From: Oscillospiraceae bacterium
Lineage (GTDB): Bacteria > Bacillota > Clostridia > Oscillospirales > Oscillospiraceae
Reading direction: 5' to 3'
Assembly (NCBI GenBank): GCA_017409645.1
Contig: JAFQSI010000317.1
Span: 1 to 8,356, forward strand
Length of the DNA stretch: 8,356 bases
The translations under genes and the position numbers were made by a program. Numbering within the stretch: position 1 is the stretch's first letter; the number at the start of each line of letters is the position of its first letter. Under the pieces are notes generated by a model that saw only the letters and a list, made by a program, of their open reading frames with translations, was not told the origin of the DNA and did not search any database. This document shows positions 1 through 5,710 of the stretch, one piece after another.

Positions 1-644
1 CCCAGGAAGTTGACCATCTGGGAGCAGAGGGTGGACAGATGCCGGGCGGGACCGGAGGTGATCTTGCCGCTTACCCCGCCCAGACCCTCCTGGATCAGCT
101 GCTTCAGGCTCCAGCCGGCGCAGTAGCCGGTGAGCATGGACAGGTCATGCAGGTGCATGGCGGCGGAGCGATGGGCCTCGGCGATCTCCTCGTCGTAGAT
201 CTCATGGAGCCAGTAGTTGGCGGTGATGGCGCCGGAGTTGGACAGGATCAGACCGCCCACGGAGTAGGTGACGGTGGAGTTCTCCTTGACGCGCCAGTCG
301 TTGATCTGCAGGTAGTTGTCGACGAGATCCTTGTAGTTGAGCAGCGCGCAGTTGACGTTGCGGATCTTCTCCCGCTGGTGGCGGTAGAGGATGTAGGCCT
401 TGGCCACGTCGGCATAGCCGGCGTCGGAGAGGACCTTCTCCACGCTGTCCTGGATGTCCTCGACGCTGATCAGATCGTTCTTGATCTTGGACTCAAAGTC
501 CGCGCTGACCTGGATGGCCAGCAGGTTGATCACGCTGGGGTGGTAGTTCTTGCCCAGGGCCTCAAAGGCCTTGATCATGGCGCCGGAGATCTTGGAAATA
601 TCGAATTCGACCGTCAGGCCGTCTCTTTTTGTAACCTTGTACAT
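1..644 (-). CDS. nrdD: Anaerobic (class III) ribonucleoside-triphosphate reductase, N-terminal part, truncated by window edge
   Basis: The 214 visible residues begin MYKVTKRDGLTVEFD and run open to the left edge, so this is roughly the first third of a protein that is usually about 700 residues. NrdD reduces ribonucleoside triphosphates to dNTPs in the cytoplasm of anaerobes using a glycyl radical; the glycyl-radical site would lie outside the window. Residues about 3-92 read as an ATP-cone, the allosteric nucleotide-binding domain. The catalytic domain follows, with the class III signatures HLHDL and GYCAGWSL. The cysteine in GYCAGW is residue 175, matching the conserved active-site cysteine of the family. 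The start is fixed by AAAGGGGGA seven bases upstream. The gene follows the activase gene but has its own promoter with two NrdR-like boxes. I see no frameshift. Identity is near certain from family motifs. Confidence 0.95.
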   Translation of the reverse strand, partial: MYKVTKRDGLTVEFDISKISGAMIKAFEALGKNYHPSVINLLAIQVSADFESKIKNDLISVEDIQDSVEKVLSDAGYADVAKAYILYRHQREKIRNVNCALLNYKDLVDNYLQINDWRVKENSTVTYSVGGLILSNSGAITANYWLHEIYDEEIAEAHRSAAMHLHDLSMLTGYCAGWSLKQLIQEGLGGVSGKITSGPARHLSTLCSQMVNFL

Positions 645-675
645 GTTGCGTCCCCCTTTATCAAAAGTCAAGAAA

Positions 676-701
676 GGCGATGCACCCGAAAGCGCATCGC
701 C
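676..701 (-). promoter_or_regulatory. Stem-loop at the nrdD transcription start (leader hairpin or weak terminator)
   Basis: The arms 676-685 and 692-701 pair over 10 bp (one G-U) around a six-base loop. On the minus strand the stem is followed by the T-rich but broken stretch TTTCTTGACTTTT. The predicted start point of the nrdD promoter (about 697-699) falls inside the 5' arm, so only transcripts reading through from nrdG2 would carry the whole stem. It may act as a weak terminator for the upstream operon or as a 5' stabilising hairpin. The structure is seen in the sequence; the role is inferred. Confidence 0.5.
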
Positions 702-704
702 CGT

Positions 705-733
705 ATTATATACTGCAAAACGTGTGAAGTCAA
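705..733 (-). promoter_or_regulatory. Sigma-A-type promoter of nrdD
   Basis: On the minus strand TTGACT (728-733) and TATAAT (705-710) are separated by exactly 17 bp. This is the best consensus promoter in the window. It predicts a start near 697-699 and a leader of about 54 bases before the nrdD ATG at 644. The -35 hexamer lies inside the proximal NrdR-like box, which fits repression by blocking RNA polymerase. Confidence 0.85.
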
Positions 734-743
734 TATTTAGTGG
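728..743 (-). promoter_or_regulatory. NrdR-like box, proximal (overlaps nrdD -35)
   Basis: The minus-strand sequence CCACTAAATATTGACT matches the NrdR box consensus acaCwAtATaTwGtgt at 12 of 16 positions by hand alignment, including the CAC half and the A/T core. It contains the -35 hexamer of the nrdD promoter. NrdR is the zinc-finger/ATP-cone repressor of nrd operons and binds two boxes about three helical turns apart. The nrdR gene is not in the window. Confidence 0.75.
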
Positions 744-758
744 AAAGTTTGGAGGAAG

Positions 759-774
759 CTACAATATATCGTGG
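759..774 (-). promoter_or_regulatory. NrdR-like box, distal
   Basis: The minus-strand sequence CCACGATATATTGTAG shares the NrdR consensus core (CAC, ATATAT, GT). It starts exactly 31 bp upstream of the proximal box, the spacing known for paired NrdR boxes. It lies three bases after the nrdG2 stop codon, so the regulator would act on nrdD and not on the upstream genes. Confidence 0.75.
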
Positions 775-777
775 GTG

Positions 778-1485
778 TTATGTCCCCCGCAGCTCCACTG
801 ACTCGGCACAGGCCGACAAAATAGTCCGGAATTGTTCCAGTTCCGCCCCATCCGGCGCGGAAAGCCCCCCAACAGGGACGGTGTCACGATCCACAAAGGG
901 TTGTACAAAAAGTCGAGGGACCAGTTTACCGTTTGTGGTCTGTGCCAGCCACTGGGCCATTTCGGTGATGGACTCGGCGCTGTGCAGCGGCTTGACTACC
1001 GTGGTCCGCAGCTCAAAATCCACGCCGCTTTCCAGCAGCAGCCGGATGCTCCCGGCGATCCGGTCCAGCCGGACCTCCCTCAGACCCACGGTCCGGGCGT
1101 AGGCGGCGGGGCCGTTCTTCAGGTCCATGGCCACGTAATCCACAAGTTTCTCCTCCAGGAGTGCCCCCAGGACCTCAGGACAGTAGCCGTTGGTGTCCAG
1201 CTTCACCCCGTAGCCCAGCTCCCGGATGGAGCGCAGAAGCCCGGGCAATTCCGGATGCAGCGTCGGCTCGCCGCCGGTGATGCAGACACCCTCCAGGATC
1301 CCCTGCCGCTTTTTCAGGAAGGCCAGCAGGTCATCCGCGGACAGGACCGGCTGGGCATCCCCGTCCAGCAGCTCGGCGTTGTGGCAGTAGGGACAGCGGA
1401 AATTGCAGCCGTCCAGAAACACGGTGCAGGCGACCCTGCCGGGGTAGTCGAGCAGGGTCAGCTTCTGGATCCCGACGATCTTCAT
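778..1485 (-). CDS. nrdG: Radical-SAM anaerobic ribonucleotide reductase activating protein (NrdG2 type)
   Basis: This 235-residue cytoplasmic protein begins MKIVGIQKLTLLDYPGRVA and carries the radical-SAM cluster motif CNFRCPYC (Cys27, Cys31, Cys34; CxxxCxxC), which binds a 4Fe-4S cluster and S-adenosylmethionine. GGEPTLH at 71-77 is the usual SAM-contacting motif. Length and N-terminus match the NrdG2-type activase subfamily, which generates the glycyl radical on NrdD. The start overlaps the patatin stop codon by ATGA and has a strong site, GAAGGAGG, a few bases upstream, so it is translationally coupled to that gene. nrdD follows after 133 bases, supporting the pairing. Some NrdG2-like proteins may activate other glycyl-radical enzymes, but the neighbour here makes NrdD the likely partner. 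I chose the general symbol nrdG; the subfamily assignment is from motif memory. Confidence 0.9.
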   Translation of the reverse strand: MKIVGIQKLTLLDYPGRVACTVFLDGCNFRCPYCHNAELLDGDAQPVLSADDLLAFLKKRQGILEGVCITGGEPTLHPELPGLLRSIRELGYGVKLDTNGYCPEVLGALLEEKLVDYVAMDLKNGPAAYARTVGLREVRLDRIAGSIRLLLESGVDFELRTTVVKPLHSAESITEMAQWLAQTTNGKLVPRLFVQPFVDRDTVPVGGLSAPDGAELEQFRTILSACAESVELRGT

Positions 1486-2339
1486 AAACGCTCCTCCTTC
1501 AAAAATGACCGGACCCGGTCCAGGGCCTCCAGCGCCGCTTCCCGGCCCTGGTCATAGACGCCGCGGAGCTTCTTCGGGTCCTTCTCGGTCTTGGAGATGT
1601 CCAGCGCCGCCTTTGGCCGGATGACCAGCAGCTCTCCCCTGCGCTCCCGGTCGGCGATCCGGTCGAGGGTCCGGTTGTATGCGATGTGCCGCCGGGCCAT
1701 GGCGTCGACCATGGCGGGGTATTTCGGATAGCGCAGCCGCATCAGGGGGATCAGGGGATTTTTCTCCTTGCGGTACTCCTTCGGCTGGGTCAGCACCACC
1801 ACGTTCCGGTCATAGCCGATGGACTCGAAGAAGTCCACGGGCACCGAGTCGGAGATGCCGCCGTCGAGCAGCTTCTGCCCGTCGATCTGCACCGTCCGGG
1901 ACACCAGGGGCATGGAGGCCGAGGCCCGGATCCAGTCGAAACGGTGGTCAGCCAGACCCTCGTAGCGGTGGTAGACGGGCTTTCCCGTCCGGACATCGGT
2001 GCAGACCACCCAGAATTCCATGGGATTACTGTGAAAGGCGTCAAAATCGAAGGGATCGTGGATCATGGGCACCTCCTCATAGCAGAAGGGGGTGCTGTAC
2101 AGATTCCCCTCCCGCAGCAGGACCCGCGCGCCCATATAGCGCTTGTCATTGCAGAAGCGCAGATTGTAGCGCAGCACCCGTCCGATCTGGCCGGATTTGT
2201 AGTTGCAGCCGAAGCAGGCACCGGCGGACACGCCGATGACACCGTCGAAGGCGACGCCCGCCTCCATCAGCACATCCATCACACCTGCGGTAAACAGGCC
2301 CCGCATGGCGCCGCCCTCCAGGATCAGGCCGGTCTTCAT
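1482..2339 (-). CDS. Patatin-like phospholipase family protein
   Basis: The 285-residue product begins MKTGLILEGGAMRGLF and is a patatin-fold serine hydrolase, expected to cleave acyl chains from membrane lipids. Visible landmarks are the oxyanion loop GGAMRG (9-14), the nucleophile elbow GVSAG with Ser38, and the catalytic aspartate in LLDGGISDSVP (Asp159), which form a Ser-Asp dyad. Length and layout resemble bacterial patatins of the YjjU type; no signal peptide is seen. An upstream in-frame ATG at 2387 is rejected because it lies inside the predicted -10 element and has no ribosome site, whereas GGTGA sits five bases before 2339 and the family typically starts at this point. The gene overlaps nrdG2 by four bases, so the two are one operon. 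The link between a lipid hydrolase and an RNR activase is unexplained. Confidence 0.9.
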   Translation of the reverse strand: MKTGLILEGGAMRGLFTAGVMDVLMEAGVAFDGVIGVSAGACFGCNYKSGQIGRVLRYNLRFCNDKRYMGARVLLREGNLYSTPFCYEEVPMIHDPFDFDAFHSNPMEFWVVCTDVRTGKPVYHRYEGLADHRFDWIRASASMPLVSRTVQIDGQKLLDGGISDSVPVDFFESIGYDRNVVVLTQPKEYRKEKNPLIPLMRLRYPKYPAMVDAMARRHIAYNRTLDRIADRERRGELLVIRPKAALDISKTEKDPKKLRGVYDQGREAALEALDRVRSFLKEERL

Positions 2340-2382
2340 ATCGTTCACCACATTTCTCGCCCCGTCGGGTAGAATTTCTGCT

Positions 2383-2411
2383 ATCATAGCACATCTGCGT
2401 CAAAAGCACAA
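2383..2411 (-). promoter_or_regulatory. Extended -10 promoter for the patatin-nrdG2 operon
   Basis: Minus-strand TATGAT (2383-2388) is preceded by TGC (extended -10), with TTGTGC (2406-2411) 17 bp upstream as a weak -35. The predicted start is near 2376, giving a leader of about 37 bases before the ATG at 2339. The -35 directly abuts the U-tract of the preceding terminator. Confidence 0.6.
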
Positions 2412-2441
2412 GAAAAAGCTGCCGCGGCTGCGGCAGCTTTT
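2411..2441 (-). terminator. Rho-independent terminator of the metallopeptidase lipoprotein gene
   Basis: A perfect 12-bp stem (2414-2425 with 2430-2441) closes a four-base loop. Read on the minus strand it is followed by TTTTTCT. It starts nine bases after the stop codon of the lipoprotein gene. The A-tract on the other side makes it weakly bidirectional, but no plus-strand gene ends here. Confidence 0.9.
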
Positions 2442-2450
2442 GTGGTCGGA

Positions 2451-4115
2451 TCAGTCGGACAGCAGCTGCTCCCAGGGCAGCGTGTCAGGCCATTCTGACG
2501 TGTCGAAGGAATCCCGGATGCAGCTGCAGTAGTATTCCAGCTTCGCCATCAGATGGGGGTTGGCGTCAAAGACGGCCCGGTCTGCCATGCAGGCCTTCTC
2601 CAAGGTCACCGCCCGGTCCTCGGTGGCGGAGACGCAGGCGTAGTTGGAGCCGAAATAACCGCTGTCATAGAATTTCGTGACCTCCTCGCCGATGTTCTGG
2701 TAGGAATCGGCATAGGCGAAGCCCTCGGGCTGAAGAGACAGCCAGGCTTCCTCACTGTACATGGCCTCCGGCCGGAGCCTTGCCTCGTAGGCCATCCGGT
2801 CGTCGATCACATGGGAGAATTCATGGAAGATCACAGACTCCCGGATCCGCCGGGCGTTCAGGACGATCATGCAGTAGCCGAGCCGCCGGACCGTGAAGGC
2901 GGAGGTTCCGGAGCTGACGTCATGGCCCTCCTTGCCGGAAAGGCTGTCCACCAGCTCGATCCGGACCACATGGCGGTCGCCGTACTTGAGCTGGGTGAAG
3001 AAGCCCTCCGGATAGCGCTCCAGGACCCGCTCCAGCTCATCCAGGGCCTGGGCCGTGACCTCCGGGTCCGTCAGAAGCTCGCTGTCGTAGCCGGTGTAAT
3101 CCCTTACAGCCTGGTCCGCGATGCGGATATCCAGATCGAAGTGTTCAGAAAGCTCCGCTGCCCGGTCGTAAAGCTCCCGGGGCAGGATGCTGCCCTCCGG
3201 GATGACCTCCGGGCTGAGATCCAGATCCTCACCTTCTGCTCCCTCCGCAGGCTCCCAGAACAGCAGCCTGCTGCCCTCCCGGCCGTATTCCAGAACGAAC
3301 CAGCCCTGCCGGGCGTCGCTCCAAAGGAAGGAGCTGGGGCCGATGCCCTCCCCGGGATGGGCGCAGGAATCGCGGAAGCGGCCCTGTTCGTCATAGCAGA
3401 CGGCTTTCTCCCGATCCACCAGCAGATAGCCGCCGTCCTGCTGGGGAGACAGTCCCTTTCGGATGGCCTCCATCCCGGCGCCCGTCGGCTCGGTCAGGGT
3501 GCCGGTGGTCAGATCCAGCACATAGTACCGGGACATCAGATCCTCGGTGCCCACGGCGCCCAGCAGGACCGATTCCCCGGAAAGGGAGAGGATGGAAAGA
3601 GTCCGGCATTGCAGAAGCTCCTGCTCCGCGCCGGTGGCCAGCTCATGGGCCCGGATGCCCTGGGAGGACAGGGTGTAGACTTCCGATCCGTCCCGCTTCA
3701 GCATCCAGGTTTTGGTGTCTGCATCGCAGGGGATGACCTGCTCCACCTTCAGATCCTGATCCAGCAGCGTTACAGTCCCCCGGCCGGGGTCGCTGATGCC
3801 AACGGCTCCGTCCAGTGCCTGGACATAGGCCAGATCGCTGATCTCCAGCGTGACATCAGCCACAACACGCAGGTCCTGCCAATCCAGCTTTACCAGCCGT
3901 CCTTCGGCGTTGGACAGGAGCAGGCCGTCCTCCATGGCGCTCAGCTGCCGGGGGGACACGGCCCGGACCGTTTCGTTGGTCAGGTCCTGCAACCCTTTAG
4001 CGACGGGGAGCGCTTCGGTCGCCGGCTGTGTGGCGGGCTGGGTGCCCGGGCTGTGCTGCGCAGCGCAGCCGCAGAGCAGCAGCAGGCTCAGCAGCAGGGT
4101 CAGTATCCTTCGCAT
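2451..4115 (-). CDS. Lipoprotein with propeller-like region and lethal-factor-like zinc metallopeptidase domain
   Basis: A 554-residue product. MRRILTLLLSLLLLCGC is a lipoprotein signal with lipobox LCGC, so Cys17 would be lipidated and the protein anchored outside the membrane. A Thr/Gln/Pro linker follows. Residues about 45-290 are rich in short beta-strand repeats (LVKLDWQDL, VTLLDQDL, YVLDLTTG), suggesting a beta-propeller or WD-like sensor. Residues about 340-545 resemble the anthrax-lethal-factor-type peptidase family: YPEGFFTQL, then FHEFSHVIDD with zinc ligands His431 and His435 and catalytic Glu432. Glu499 in ATEDRA is the likely third ligand. Starts at 4124, 4121 and 4115 are possible. 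I chose 4115 because AAGGA lies ten bases upstream and only one to four bases from the others. It follows the XRE gene after 78 bases with no terminator, so they may be co-transcribed. Substrate unknown. Confidence 0.82.
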   Translation of the reverse strand: MRRILTLLLSLLLLCGCAAQHSPGTQPATQPATEALPVAKGLQDLTNETVRAVSPRQLSAMEDGLLLSNAEGRLVKLDWQDLRVVADVTLEISDLAYVQALDGAVGISDPGRGTVTLLDQDLKVEQVIPCDADTKTWMLKRDGSEVYTLSSQGIRAHELATGAEQELLQCRTLSILSLSGESVLLGAVGTEDLMSRYYVLDLTTGTLTEPTGAGMEAIRKGLSPQQDGGYLLVDREKAVCYDEQGRFRDSCAHPGEGIGPSSFLWSDARQGWFVLEYGREGSRLLFWEPAEGAEGEDLDLSPEVIPEGSILPRELYDRAAELSEHFDLDIRIADQAVRDYTGYDSELLTDPEVTAQALDELERVLERYPEGFFTQLKYGDRHVVRIELVDSLSGKEGHDVSSGTSAFTVRRLGYCMIVLNARRIRESVIFHEFSHVIDDRMAYEARLRPEAMYSEEAWLSLQPEGFAYADSYQNIGEEVTKFYDSGYFGSNYACVSATEDRAVTLEKACMADRAVFDANPHLMAKLEYYCSCIRDSFDTSEWPDTLPWEQLLSD

Positions 4116-4193
4116 AAGCATCATATCCTTTCAGATTCGTATGATCGGTAAAAATAACGGTTGGGAACGGGAAAAACTCTGACGGTGCAGGTC

Positions 4194-4817
4194 CTATGTC
4201 TCAGCGCGCCGCTGCAGAAACAGGCCCAGCAGGATCGAAGCGAGGAAAATGCCGCCCCATATGGCCCAGCCGTAATGGGTATTGCCGACTGCGGCCCCGG
4301 CGGGATTCGGACCCAGCCACTCCCCCACCACGATCCCCAGGGCGAAGCCCGTGGCGGCGGTCAGCGCCAGACGGCGCTTGCCCAGGAGGGCCGCAGCGGC
4401 GCACAGGACCATACAGTACCAGAACAGGCCGTTGCCCTGGAGCCAGCCGTAGAGATAGGCAAATTGCCCGACATCATAGCGCAGGAGCCACTGATCCAGG
4501 GAAAAGGTGGGCCTGACGGTGTAGAGGACCCGGCCCAGGACATGGGTCAGCAGGAAGATGCCGATCACCAGGAGCGTCCCCTCGGCATCGAAGCGTTTCG
4601 TTTCGGTTTCAGGCACCGGCTCCTGCCGCGGAAGCAGCAGATCCACGGTGGTGCCGAAGATGTCCGCCAGGCGAAACAGGTTTTCGGTGCTGGGCGCGGA
4701 CTTTCCCTGCTCCCATTTGGTCACCGCCTGTCGGCTGACTTCCATTTTCTCTGCCAGCTCCTCCTGGGTCAGACCGCAGCGGATGCGGTTGTCCTTGATA
4801 CGTTCATGAAGCTCCAT
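4194..4817 (-). CDS. XRE-family helix-turn-helix regulator with C-terminal membrane domain
   Basis: A 207-residue protein. Residues 3-60 form an XRE/Cro-type DNA-binding domain, with the recognition region LTQEELAEKMEVSRQAVTKW (17-35) and the frequent follow-on GKSAPSTENLFRLADIF. Residues 64-78 are a polar linker. About four hydrophobic segments follow at roughly 81-99, 131-146, 149-167 and 184-201, so this is a membrane-tethered regulator. Such fusions are common in Firmicutes and usually control neighbouring envelope genes; the ligand is generally unknown. The start at 4817 has GGAGGTGA eight bases upstream. A longer frame from 4841 is rejected because that ATG lies within the -10 element and lacks a ribosome site. 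The likely targets are its own promoter and the adjacent peptidase lipoprotein gene. Confidence 0.88.
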   Translation of the reverse strand: MELHERIKDNRIRCGLTQEELAEKMEVSRQAVTKWEQGKSAPSTENLFRLADIFGTTVDLLLPRQEPVPETETKRFDAEGTLLVIGIFLLTHVLGRVLYTVRPTFSLDQWLLRYDVGQFAYLYGWLQGNGLFWYCMVLCAAAALLGKRRLALTAATGFALGIVVGEWLGPNPAGAAVGNTHYGWAIWGGIFLASILLGLFLQRRAET

Positions 4818-4836
4818 GACATTCACCTCCGGTTCA

Positions 4837-4865
4837 ACCATAGCAAAAAGTGCTGCCGTTTACAA
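4837..4865 (-). promoter_or_regulatory. Extended -10 promoter for the XRE regulator gene
   Basis: Minus-strand TTGTAA (4860-4865) and TATGGT (4837-4842) are 17 bp apart, with TGC immediately before the -10. The predicted start near 4830 leaves a short leader of about a dozen bases that still contains GGAGGTGA. This also argues for the ATG at 4817. Confidence 0.65.
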
Positions 4866-4884
4866 GCAACTATCGGTTGCCAAC
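4866..4884. promoter_or_regulatory. Candidate operator: overlapping dyads next to the XRE promoter
   Basis: GCAAC-TATCG-GTTGC (4866-4880) is a perfect 5-bp dyad, and GTTG-C-CAAC (4876-4884) overlaps it. Together they give three alternating CAAC/GTTG half-sites directly upstream of the -35. Dyads at such positions are typical XRE operators, so autoregulation is plausible. The repeats are seen in the sequence; binding is inferred. Confidence 0.4.
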
Positions 4885-4890
4885 GATTTT

Positions 4891-5571
4891 TTAGCCGAAA
4901 ACCTCGTCGGCCTCCGCGATCACCAGGACGATGGGGATCAGCGTCTCCTGACGGAAGTAGTCCAGCGCCCCCTCGATCAGCTCCTCGTTCAGCTCCATCC
5001 GGGACAGGTTGCGCAGGTAAGTGGGGCTGTCGGAACGGCCCTCGGTGCAGGTATGGGAGCCGTGGGTCGTGACAGAATCGATCTGGTCGGCCAGCTCCCG
5101 GAGGGCGCTGTGCAGGTCCCCGGACAGGGAATGGGTGTAATTGGACCGGAGCTGCCGGGACAGCATGTCATCGAGCCAGGTCCCCTCCCCTCGCAGGTAT
5201 GCGAAGGTCTCCTCGCCGATATGGTCCCCCACCCAGGTCATGTAGGAAAAATCGCTCCGGTCCTCATGGACCACCAGCAGGAGCAGCAGATTGTCCTCAT
5301 AGGCCTCTGTCTCAGAGAACACCTGATTGTACTGTGCGCTTGCAAAATCCGAGAGCTTGCGCTCCATGTCGGCAGCTTCGGAACTCTCGCCCATATGCAG
5401 CAGCAGGGCCACAAACAGCAGGACCGAGATCAGGATCCCCTCGTTGCGGACGAGAAAAAGGCCCAGACGGGTTGTCGGGACATAGGGGACCGTGGTCCCG
5501 CGGCTGTGACGCCGTCCTCCCCTGCCGCCTCTGCCGCCGCCGCGGCCGCCGCCTCCTCCGCCTCTTGCCAT
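4891..5571 (-). CDS. Hypothetical membrane protein with Arg/Gly-rich (RGG-like) N-terminus
   Basis: I do not recognise this 226-residue protein. Residues 3-24 are almost only glycine and arginine, resembling eukaryotic RGG boxes. A single strong membrane helix follows at about 44-60 (ILISVLLFVALLLH). The remaining about 165 residues are acidic and mixed alpha/beta: DNLLLLLVVHEDRSDFSYMTW (93-113) and VGDHIGEETFAYL look like a beta-strand plus helix core reminiscent of TPM-type domains, but this is a weak resemblance. The positive N-terminus before the helix suggests the tail is cytosolic and the acidic domain extracellular. The start is well supported: AAGGAGG seven bases upstream and an extended -10 promoter. 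It lies upstream of the XRE regulator with only a 49-base spacer containing the regulator's promoter and no clear terminator, so some read-through is likely. Confidence 0.75.
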   Translation of the reverse strand: MARGGGGGGRGGGRGGRGGRRHSRGTTVPYVPTTRLGLFLVRNEGILISVLLFVALLLHMGESSEAADMERKLSDFASAQYNQVFSETEAYEDNLLLLLVVHEDRSDFSYMTWVGDHIGEETFAYLRGEGTWLDDMLSRQLRSNYTHSLSGDLHSALRELADQIDSVTTHGSHTCTEGRSDSPTYLRNLSRMELNEELIEGALDYFRQETLIPIVLVIAEADEVFG

Positions 5572-5597
5572 GGTGATCCCTCCTTCGCGTTTTCCTT

Positions 5598-5626
5598 ATG
5601 ATAGCAAATATTTCTCCCGGACGCAA
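5598..5626 (-). promoter_or_regulatory. Extended -10 promoter for the Arg/Gly-rich membrane protein gene
   Basis: Minus-strand TTGCGT (5621-5626) and TATCAT (5598-5603) are separated by 17 bp, with TGC directly before the -10. The predicted start near 5591 gives a leader of about 20 bases containing AAGGAGG. It has the same layout as the XRE and patatin promoters. Confidence 0.65.
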
Positions 5627-5628
5627 GG

Positions 5629-5647
5629 AAAAATGCCCCGGTCCGAA
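5629..5647. repeat. 19-nt direct repeat, copy 1
   Basis: aaaaatgccccggtccgaa on the plus strand is identical to 5746-5764. It covers the U-tract and 3' arm of a terminator on the minus strand. The flanking bases differ, so only this half of the hairpin is duplicated. Confidence 0.85.
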
Positions 5648-5666
5648 ACCCCGAAGAACGGATGCA
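5629..5666 (-). terminator. Second, degenerate terminator-like hairpin copy
   Basis: Read on the minus strand, TGCATCCGTTC and GGACCGGGGCA can pair with seven Watson-Crick pairs, two G-U pairs and two mismatches, followed by TTTTT (5629-5633). Its 3' half is identical to the 3' half of the SLH-gene terminator 117 bases away, but the 5' arm has diverged. It may be a decayed backup terminator. The stem is weak, so function is uncertain. Confidence 0.4.
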
Positions 5667-5710
5667 GCCCAAAGAGCGATTCTCACAATTCGGAGGGAGG
5701 GGGTGTGTGC

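Noticed and set aside
39..740. Plus-strand open frame across the left end
   Set aside because: It is a shadow of nrdD, whose minus-strand translation shows clear class III reductase motifs. The frame also runs through the nrdD promoter and NrdR-like boxes.
832..1557. Plus-strand open frame opposite the activase gene
   Set aside because: It is antisense to a radical-SAM protein with an intact CxxxCxxC motif and has low-complexity composition, so it is not a separate gene.
2340..2387. N-terminal extension of the patatin gene to an ATG at 2387
   Set aside because: The ATG lies within the predicted -10 hexamer, has no Shine-Dalgarno site, and the family typically begins at the MKTGLILEGG-like start at 2339.
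2553..4151. Long plus-strand open frame (532 codons) antisense to the lipoprotein gene
   Set aside because: It is a mirror frame of a GC-rich coding region. The minus-strand product has a lipobox, an HExxH motif, a Shine-Dalgarno site and a terminator, while the plus frame has no recognisable domain or ribosome site.
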